64,000 nt of DNA, from contig NZ_CP046907.1 of NCBI RefSeq assembly GCF_014083985.1, positions 2,274,001 to 2,338,000 on the forward strand, in the 5' to 3' direction. The stretch comes from Streptomyces sp. SCUT-3 (GTDB lineage Bacteria > Actinomycetota > Actinomycetes > Streptomycetales > Streptomycetaceae). Shown piece by piece: positions 58,165-64,000 of this stretch (the first letter of the stretch is position 1; each line of letters starts with the position of its first letter). The translations under genes were made by a program, and so were the position numbers. Below the pieces are notes generated by a model that did not search any database, was not told the DNA's origin, and saw nothing but the letters and a program-made list of their open reading frames with translations.

Positions 58165-59337
58165 TTACTTCGCAGCCAGCTCGGCGGCACGCTCGGCCGC
58201 GCCGTCCATGGTGTCCACCTGCTGCACCAGCGGGTGGTTCGCGTCGGTCAGGATCTGCCGACCCAGCTCCGCGTTGTTGCCGTCGAGGCGGACGACCAGC
58301 GGCTTGTTGACCTCCTCGCCCTTGGAGGCGAGGAGCTCGAGGGCCTGCACGATGCCGTTGGCGACGGCGTCGCAGGCGGTGATGCCGCCGAAGACGTTGA
58401 CGAAGACCGACTTGACGGCCGGGTCGCCCAGGATGATCTCCAGGCCGTTCGCCATGACCTCGGCGGAGGCGCCGCCGCCGATGTCGAGGAAGTTGGCGGG
58501 CTTGACCCCGCCGTGGTTCTCGCCGGCGTAGGCGACGACGTCCAGGGTGCTCATGACGAGACCCGCGCCGTTGCCGATGATGCCGACCTCGCCGTCGAGC
58601 TTGACGTAGTTGAGACCCTTGGCCTTGGCCGCGGCCTCCAGCGGGTCGGCGGCGGCCTTGTCCTCCAGCGCCTCGTGCTCCGGCTGGCGGAAGTCGGCGT
58701 TGGCGTCCAGGGAGACCTTGCCGTCCAGGGCGATGATCTGCCCGTCGCCGGTCTTGACCAGCGGGTTGACCTCGACCAGGAGCGCGTCCTCGGCGATGAA
58801 GGTCTTCCACAGGGTCTGCAGGACGTCGGCGATCTGGTCCGCGACGTCGGCCGGGAACTTGGCGGCCTCGACGATCTCGCGGGCCTTGGCCTCGGTCACG
58901 CCCTCGTTGGCGTCGACCGGGATCTTCGCCAGCGCCTCGGGCTTGGTGGCCGCGACCTCCTCGATGTCCATGCCGCCCTCGACGGAGGCCATGGCCAGGA
59001 AGGTGCGGTTGGCGCGGTCCAGCAGGTAGGAGACGTAGTACTCCTCCGCGATGTCCGCGGTCTGGGCCAGCATCACCTTGTGGACGGTGTGGCCCTTGAT
59101 GTCCATCCCAAGGATCTGGGAGGCCTTCTCGACTGCGTCCGCGGGGTCCTTGGCCAGCTTCACGCCGCCGGCCTTGCCGCGACCGCCGACCTTGACCTGG
59201 GCCTTGACGACGGCACGGCCGCCGAGACGCTCGGTCACCCCGGCCGCCGCCTCGGCGGTGTCGATGACTTCACCGTCCAGAACCGGTACGCCATGCTTGG
59301 CGAAGAGGTCCCTCGCCTGGTACTCGAACAGGTCCAC
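58165..59337 (-). CDS. sucC: Succinyl-CoA synthetase, beta subunit
   Basis: 390 residues with an ATP-grasp domain: '[18 protein letters not shown]', '[22 protein letters not shown]', '[22 protein letters not shown]', '[18 protein letters not shown]' and '[17 protein letters not shown]'. It binds nucleotide and succinate and forms the enzyme with SucD. I chose the GTG at 59337 (GGGGA 9-10 nt upstream), which gives the canonical N-terminus; longer frames add unrelated residues. First gene of sucCD. Confidence 0.97.
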   Translation of the reverse strand: MDLFEYQARDLFAKHGVPVLDGEVIDTAEAAAGVTERLGGRAVVKAQVKVGGRGKAGGVKLAKDPADAVEKASQILGMDIKGHTVHKVMLAQTADIAEEYYVSYLLDRANRTFLAMASVEGGMDIEEVAATKPEALAKIPVDANEGVTEAKAREIVEAAKFPADVADQIADVLQTLWKTFIAEDALLVEVNPLVKTGDGQIIALDGKVSLDANADFRQPEHEALEDKAAADPLEAAAKAKGLNYVKLDGEVGIIGNGAGLVMSTLDVVAYAGENHGGVKPANFLDIGGGASAEVMANGLEIILGDPAVKSVFVNVFGGITACDAVANGIVQALELLASKGEEVNKPLVVRLDGNNAELGRQILTDANHPLVQQVDTMDGAAERAAELAAK

Positions 59338-59560
59338 GCGCGTACGTCCCCTTGTATCTCGGTAGTCACGGTTCGTGTCTTGCGCGGGCGTGCCGCCACG
59401 GTCGTCGTGACGAGCGGTGAAGCAGGGCGCACGGGTCGGCCGGATACGCGGCATGTCCGTCTCGCAGGTTATCCCCGTACCCGCAGGTCGGCTAAATCGC
59501 GGATCACACCCGCGCGGTGAGAACCGTCACAGAACAGGTGTGCCGAACAGTGGTAGGGAC
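59338..59560. other. Promoter/leader region of sucCD
   Basis: No gene is supported here. The stretch 59460-59520 is relatively AT-rich and contains TAACCT on the minus strand, with TTAGCC 18 bp upstream, a weak promoter candidate. The rest is featureless. Confidence 0.4.
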
Positions 59561-59605
59561 GCAGGGCGGGCGGCCCCCGAAACGCGTGGGGACCGCCCGG
59601 CCTGC
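59561..59605. terminator. Long imperfect hairpin downstream of a secreted-protein gene
   Basis: 59561-59578 pairs with 59588-59605 at 16 of 18 positions around 9 nt. It lies about 40 nt beyond the stop of the minus-strand gene ending at 59642. Confidence 0.6.
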
Positions 59606-59641
59606 GAGGCTCCGGCCCGCCGGGCCGGCCGGTTCGGGACG

Positions 59642-60865
59642 TCAGACCGCGGGGACGTCCGCGGCCGGGAGGGTGTGGAACACCGGCAGGGCCGGGATGT
59701 TCGCGGCATCGGTCAGGTCCGTGCCGACCGGGGCGGCCCGGCAGACACCGGCGGCGGCGTCGGCGGCCAGCACGGTGGCGTCGGCGGCGGCGCCCGCCGC
59801 CAGCGAGCCCGCGTCACCGGCCACGAGCTGCGCGAACGGCACGGCGCGGGCCGGCACGGTACGTGCGAGGCCCTCGGCCCCGGCGGTCACGCCGGACACG
59901 AAGGGGGTGACGCCCGCCGACGCGTGCTGCACCAGGACACCGGCGTCGCCCGCCGCCGTCCCGGCGACCGGCAGGACCGCGCCGACGGTGCGGTGGGCGG
60001 TCGGCGGCAGGGTGTCGGCGGTCAGGCCGTCGACGGCCGGACGGGCGTCGGCCACGGCACCGCGAACGGCCGGGACGACCGTGCCGACCGCCTCGGAGAC
60101 CGCCTCCGGCCCGGCCGGAACGGCCGGCGCCCCGGGCACGGACGGCACCTCGGACGGAACCGACGGCAGCTCACCGGGGACGGCCGGAACGGTGGGCACG
60201 GACGGGACGGCCGGAGCGGACGGCACGGACGGGGTGCCGGGGACGGCGCCGCGCAGCGCGTCGGTCACCGCCTCCGGGCGGGCACCCGCACCGGCCAGTG
60301 CGCCGAGCAGGTTGTTGACGGTGCCGGGGGCTTCGGGCAGCTCCGGGGCCCCGGGAAGCCCGGACGGGGCCGACGGCACGGACGGGGCGGTCGGGGCCCC
60401 GGGGAGGGACGGGGCGGCCGGCACGGACGGCAGTTCCTGGGCGGGCAGTGTGCGGACGGCCTTGCGGACGGTCTTCTCGGCCTTCTTCGCGTCGGCGGCC
60501 TTCTCCGCCTTCTTCACGGTCCTGCGGACGTCGCCCGCACCGGCCCGCTGCCCGAGTGCGTCACCGGCGCCCTCGACGGCGTCGGTGGCGGTGCCGAGCC
60601 CGGCGGCCTTCTCGACGGCGCCGGTGACGGTGCCGGTCACGTCGTCGGCCGGCACCTCGGCCGGCAGGTCCCCGGTGGGCAGACCGGCCTCGGGCAGACC
60701 GCCCTCGACGGTGCCGGTGACGGTGTCCGCGGCTCCGGTCGCGGCACCGGTCACGGTGTCGGCGCCGACGGGCAGTCCGGCAGCGGAGGATACGGCGGTA
60801 CCCATCGCCCAGAGGCCGGTGGCGGCAGCGGCGACGACAATGGAACGACGCAGGTTCTTGCGCAT
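59642..60865 (-). CDS. Large secreted Pro/Ala/Val/Gly-rich protein
   Basis: 407 residues. A clear Sec signal peptide ('LRRSIVVAAAATGLWAMGTAVSSA|AGLPVG', cleavage about 28) precedes an extracellular protein of very biased composition. Parts are 'DTVTGAATGAADTVTGTVEGGLP', a Lys/Ala helix ('RRTVKKAEKAADAKKAEKTVRKAVRTL'), a region of P-[SAT]-V-P-[SA]-[AV]-P repeats (about 150-260), then Ala/Val-rich segments. Only one Cys follows the signal. The start resembles small secreted streptomycete proteins of the aerial-hyphae class, but I recognise no domain. ATG has AAGGA about 11 nt upstream. A second secreted protein gene precedes it. Confidence 0.7.
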   Translation of the reverse strand: MRKNLRRSIVVAAAATGLWAMGTAVSSAAGLPVGADTVTGAATGAADTVTGTVEGGLPEAGLPTGDLPAEVPADDVTGTVTGAVEKAAGLGTATDAVEGAGDALGQRAGAGDVRRTVKKAEKAADAKKAEKTVRKAVRTLPAQELPSVPAAPSLPGAPTAPSVPSAPSGLPGAPELPEAPGTVNNLLGALAGAGARPEAVTDALRGAVPGTPSVPSAPAVPSVPTVPAVPGELPSVPSEVPSVPGAPAVPAGPEAVSEAVGTVVPAVRGAVADARPAVDGLTADTLPPTAHRTVGAVLPVAGTAAGDAGVLVQHASAGVTPFVSGVTAGAEGLARTVPARAVPFAQLVAGDAGSLAAGAAADATVLAADAAAGVCRAAPVGTDLTDAANIPALPVFHTLPAADVPAV

Positions 60866-60950
60866 GGAAAAGCGATTCCTTCGAATTCGGGAAAAGTGTT
60901 CGGGCGAGGCAGACCTGACACGCCCCCGCGACGGCAGGTCGGCGTTCCTT

Positions 60951-60968
60951 CCGGATTCGGAAATCCGG
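60951..60968. other. Short hairpin between two secreted-protein genes
   Basis: CCGGATT (60951-60957) pairs with AATCCGG (60962-60968) around CGGA, between the genes ending at 60991 and starting at 60865. Possibly a weak terminator or attenuator. Confidence 0.4.
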
Positions 60969-60990
60969 GCGGGAGGGGGAAAGGCCTGCC

Positions 60991-61866
60991 TCAGGCCGGG
61001 AATTCGAGGATTTCGCCGGCGCGCTCGCGCGTCGGACGGGCGCCCGTGTCGCGGACACCGCCGGCCGTGGGGCCGAAGCGGTCGGCAGCGGGCGTGAGAG
61101 TGCCGTTCACGTCCCCGCCGCGGGGGCCGTTGTTGTCACCGGCGTTGTGGGAGGTGTGCCCGGAGGGGGCGTGGGGGGACTGCTGGGGTGCCCGGTCGTG
61201 CGACCGGCCGTCCAGGTCCCGGCCGTGGTCCCCGCCCGCCGCGTGCGGCTCGGGAGCGGCGGGGACGGTGTGCTGCAGGTCGGTGCAGGGGCGCTGCGCG
61301 TGCGGCTCGGCGTCCGCGTGCCGGGCGGAGCCCTCGGGCCCGTGGGGGCCGGGACGCGCGGCGCTTCCGTCCCCGTCGCCACCGGTGGGCGGTGTCCGGC
61401 CGGGGCGTTCACCGCCGACGGGCAGGTCCACGGAGATCCCGGTGGCGTCCTCGACCAGGTCGGTGACGGGCTCGACGACCGGCCCGGTGACCGGGTCGGT
61501 GTGGCGGGCGACCGGCTCCAGGGCCCGCTCGGCCCCGTCCCGGACGGACCGCCCGCCCTCCACGGAGTCCTCCGCCAGATCGACGCCCTGCTCGACCGTG
61601 TCACCGGCCTCGGTCCCGGCCTCGGCGAGGCCGTCGGACGCCTCGGCGTCCCCCGCCTCGCCGCCCGCCTCCTCCGCCTCCCGCAGGAGGTGGCCGGCCG
61701 GGGGAGCGACCTGCTCCGTCCCGGTACCGGCCGCCCGGGCGCTGCCCGCGAGGGCGAACGCGAGGGCCAGCAGACCGCCGAGGAACACGGCCACCAGCAG
61801 TGCGCGCCGGGCGGCCGGTGTGCGCGGCAGGCGCACGGCGGCAGGCAGGCGGAGCACGGCGGTCAA
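60991..61866 (-). CDS. Secreted low-complexity acidic/His-rich protein
   Basis: 291 residues. The signal peptide ('RRALLVAVFLGGLLALAFALAGSARA|AG', cleavage about 46) is followed by a Glu/Ala/Gly/Asp-rich segment, a short 'HTDPVTGPVVEPVTDLVEDATGISVDLPVG' block and a His/Pro/Gly/Asp-rich tail ('DHGRDLDGRSHDRAPQQ'). No known domain. The TTG start at 61866 follows GAAGAGGA by 7 nt. The 'PVTG..V..D.PVG' block recalls the opening of the downstream secreted protein, so the two may act together at the cell surface. Confidence 0.65.
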   Translation of the reverse strand: MTAVLRLPAAVRLPRTPAARRALLVAVFLGGLLALAFALAGSARAAGTGTEQVAPPAGHLLREAEEAGGEAGDAEASDGLAEAGTEAGDTVEQGVDLAEDSVEGGRSVRDGAERALEPVARHTDPVTGPVVEPVTDLVEDATGISVDLPVGGERPGRTPPTGGDGDGSAARPGPHGPEGSARHADAEPHAQRPCTDLQHTVPAAPEPHAAGGDHGRDLDGRSHDRAPQQSPHAPSGHTSHNAGDNNGPRGGDVNGTLTPAADRFGPTAGGVRDTGARPTRERAGEILEFPA

Positions 61867-61958
61867 AGCGGGGTCCTCTTCCGGTGAATTGCGAAATCAC
61901 GTTCCGGGGCGACGAACAGATACTTGCACGACGCCCGGGGGTGGACGCAAGTCCCGAA

Positions 61959-63128
61959 TTACCGATGCGCATCCATGTCCGGTATGGGAAGGTCCCGTTT
62001 CTCGATTGCCGCGGCCATGATGTCGGGAAACAGGTCGGGGGTGCAGGCGAATGCCGGAGCGCCCAGGGCGGCCAGGGCGGCCGCGTGTTCCCGGTCGTAG
62101 GACGGCGCGCCCTCGTCGGACAGCGCGAGCAGCGCCACGAACTGCACTCCGGACGCCTTCATGGCGGCGACGCGCTTGAGCATCTCGTCCCGGATGCCGC
62201 CCTCGTACAGGTCGCTGATCAGGACCACGACGGTCTCGGCGGGCCGGGTGATCTGCGACTGGCAGTAGGCCAGTGCGCGGTTGATGTCGGTGCCGCCGCC
62301 GAGCTGGGTGCCGAAGAGCACGTCGACCGGGTCGTCCAGCTGGTCCGTCAGGTCGACCACGGAGGTGTCGAAGACGACGAGCCTGGTGGCTATGGATCGC
62401 ATGGAGGCCAGGACCGCGCCGAAGACGCTGGCGTAGACGACCGAGGCGGCCATCGAGCCGGACTGGTCGATGAGCAGGACCACGTCCTTCTTGACGGCCT
62501 GCGAGGCGCGGCCGTAGCCGACCAGGCGCTCGGGGACGACGGTGTTGTACTCGGGCAGGTAGTTCTTGAGGTTGGCCCGGATCGTGCGGTCCCAGTCGAT
62601 GTCGCGGTGGCGGGGCCGGTTGACGCGCGCCGAGCGGTCCAGGGCGCCGCCGACGGTGGCGCGGGTGCGGGTGGCCAGCTTGGCCTCCAACTGCCGGACG
62701 ACCTTGCGGACCACGGCCCGGGCCGTCTCCTTCGTGGTCTCGGGCATGACGCGGTTGAGGGAGAGCAGGGTGCCGACCAGGTGGACGTCGGCCTCCACCG
62801 CCTCGAGCATCTCCGGCTCCAGCAGGAGCGAGGACAGGCCGAGGCGGTCGACGGCGTCGCGCTGCATGACCTGGACGACGGAGGTGGGGAAGTACTCGCG
62901 GATGTCGCCGAGCCAGCGCGCCACCCGCGGCGCGGAGCCGCCCAGGCCGGCTTCGCGGCGGCCGCCCGCCCCGCCGGTGCCCCTGCCGTCGCCGCCGTAG
63001 AGGGCCGCGAGGGTGCGGTCCATGTCGGCGTCGCGGCCGTGCAGTGCCACGCCGGTGCCGTCGGCCTCGGCGCCGCCGCCGAGGACCAGCCGCCAGCGGC
63101 GCAGCCGCTCGTCCGTGTCCGTGCTCAA
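61959..63128 (-). CDS. VWA domain-containing (CoxE-like) protein
   Basis: 389 residues. The N-terminal helical half ('YFPTSVVQVMQRDAVDRLGLSSLLLEPEML') is typical of the MoxR-associated VWA proteins. The C-terminal von Willebrand A domain has an intact MIDAS: 'LIDQSGSMAAS' (DxSxS), 'GGGTDINRAL' (Thr) and 'LISDLYEGG' (Asp). 'NRPRHRDIDWDRTIRANLKNYLPEY' lies between them. Such proteins work with an AAA+ MoxR ATPase as a metal-chelatase-like or complex-assembly machine. The TTG start overlaps the upstream stop as TTGA, with GGAGAGGA just before. Last gene of an operon entering from the right. Confidence 0.87.
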   Translation of the reverse strand: MSTDTDERLRRWRLVLGGGAEADGTGVALHGRDADMDRTLAALYGGDGRGTGGAGGRREAGLGGSAPRVARWLGDIREYFPTSVVQVMQRDAVDRLGLSSLLLEPEMLEAVEADVHLVGTLLSLNRVMPETTKETARAVVRKVVRQLEAKLATRTRATVGGALDRSARVNRPRHRDIDWDRTIRANLKNYLPEYNTVVPERLVGYGRASQAVKKDVVLLIDQSGSMAASVVYASVFGAVLASMRSIATRLVVFDTSVVDLTDQLDDPVDVLFGTQLGGGTDINRALAYCQSQITRPAETVVVLISDLYEGGIRDEMLKRVAAMKASGVQFVALLALSDEGAPSYDREHAAALAALGAPAFACTPDLFPDIMAAAIEKRDLPIPDMDAHR

Positions 63129-64000
63129 CCTGCTGTCCTCTCCGGATGGGTGGGGTGGTCCTGCGGTGCGGCAGGGGTTGCCGGTGCGCGGCCGAGGAGG
63201 AGTCGCAGCACGGGCAGCACGGCCTCGGCCCGTTCGGGGTCCGGCAGGTCGGCGAACCCGGGGACGCCCGTCCCGCCGGTCCCGGCGGAGGCACCCGCCG
63301 TCCCGCCCCCGGCCAGGCGCCGGGCCAGTTCGCCGACGGTGCGCCGCACCCCGGGGTCGAGTCCGGCGAACGTGCGGCGCAGCAGGGGCAGGACGTCGGT
63401 GAAGGCGTGCGCGGGGACGGAGGCGAGCCATCCGTCGAGGAGCGGCAGCAGCCGTTCGTCGTGGACGAGGAGCATGCCGCCCCCGGCGAGGAAGCCCTCG
63501 ATCCACGCCGCGGCGTCGGCGGGCGGGGCCGCCGCCGACAGGGCGAGGCCCATCAGCCGTGCCGTGTCGTCGGCGGTCAGCCGGTCGTCGTCGAGCAGGA
63601 TCCGGGCGGCCCTGCCGCGCAGGAGGCCGGGGACCACGGAGGGGTCCTCGCGCCCGGCCAGGGTGCGCAGGGTGTCCGCCCAGCGCTCCCGCAGCGGGTC
63701 CCGGGCAGGTGCCAGGAGCGAGAGGGCGGCGTGGGCGTCGTCGAGGTGGCCGCGCATCTGGGCCGCCCCGTCGGCGTCGAGGCCGGTGCAGGCGGGCGGC
63801 AGCCCCACGCGGATCCGCTCGGCCAACCCTTCGGCGACGCGCCGCAGGGCGGTGGTGTCGGTGCCGCGGACGTCGCCGTAGCGGGCGGAGCGGACCAGGG
63901 CGGGCAGGGCCCGGGCGAGGTGGCCGACGTCCGCGTCCAGGGCGGCGCGGTCGGCCACGGCCCGCATCACCGCGGGCAGCGCGTCCGGGAGGCCGGCCAG
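63125..64000 (-). CDS. DUF5682-like protein, C-terminal part (5' end outside the window)
   Basis: About 291 codons of the 3' end are present. The frame stays open to the last base, reading 'LAGLPDALPAVMRAVADRAALD' at the edge, so the ATG at 63968-63970 is internal. The visible part is helical ('VGHLARALPALVRSARYGDVRGTD', 'LLVHDERLLPLLDGWLASVPAHAFTDVLPLLRRTFA'), as in the C-terminus of DUF5682 proteins that accompany MoxR and VWA genes. It is coupled to the VWA gene by TTGA. The family call rests on context and pattern. Confidence 0.68.
   Translation of the reverse strand: MAGLPDALPAVMRAVADRAALDADVGHLARALPALVRSARYGDVRGTDTTALRRVAEGLAERIRVGLPPACTGLDADGAAQMRGHLDDAHAALSLLAPARDPLRERWADTLRTLAGREDPSVVPGLLRGRAARILLDDDRLTADDTARLMGLALSAAAPPADAAAWIEGFLAGGGMLLVHDERLLPLLDGWLASVPAHAFTDVLPLLRRTFAGLDPGVRRTVGELARRLAGGGTAGASAGTGGTGVPGFADLPDPERAEAVLPVLRLLLGRAPATPAAPQDHPTHPERTAG

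Overview
This window has the character of a Streptomyces (or close streptomycete) chromosomal core segment. It is uniformly very GC-rich, starts often with GTG or TTG, and is full of 4-bp stop/start overlaps (GTGA, ATGA, TGATG). From memory of Streptomyces coelicolor, the order of landmark genes (BMP lipoprotein, M20 amidohydrolase, nonulosonate cluster, acyl-CoA mutase, sdhCDAB, trpS, mdh, folD, purHN, sucCD) matches its SCO48xx region. No tRNA, rRNA, CRISPR array, insertion sequence or prophage was seen.

Layout. 1-4.4 kb: nucleoside-type ABC transporter pieces, an M20 amidohydrolase, a phosphotransferase and the remnant of a probable aldo/keto reductase. 4.4-15.4 kb: a cell-surface glycopolymer cluster. 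It holds a nonulosonate synthase (NeuB), a cytidylyltransferase fused to a HAD phosphatase, two polysialyltransferase-like enzymes, other glycosyltransferases and an acyltransferase. This suits the Kdn-type teichulosonic acid walls known in streptomycetes. 15.4-22.8 kb: a cobalamin-dependent mutase large subunit without its B12 domain, an ECF sigma/membrane-regulator pair and two secreted peptidoglycan enzymes. 23-26 kb: a less GC-rich, four-gene WXG100/type VII-like operon.

26-37.8 kb: a degenerate OHCU-decarboxylase-like gene, the succinate dehydrogenase operon, a secreted GH18 chitinase with DasR-like sites, a Uma2 protein, a phosphoesterase/membrane pair, and a D-Ala-D-Ala carboxypeptidase whose 3' end overlaps a convergent BrkB/YihY gene. 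37.9-45.2 kb: RNA-ligase-family protein, trpS, an ornithine aminotransferase gene broken by one missing base, a TetR/MFS efflux operon with a perfect palindromic operator, and an ATP-grasp/lipoprotein pair. 45.4-47.8 kb: two overlapping genes of unknown function that share a glycine-rich motif in three copies. This is the most unusual element in the window.

48-64 kb: mdh, folD-DUF3017, small Pro/Gly/Tyr-rich membrane proteins, purN-purH, a DUF6350 membrane protein and sucC-sucD. After these come two secreted low-complexity proteins and the end of a VWA/DUF5682 operon that leaves the window. Many transcription units are closed by long GC-rich hairpins. Several genes have a -10 hexamer only 6-7 nt before the start codon, which suggests leaderless mRNAs.
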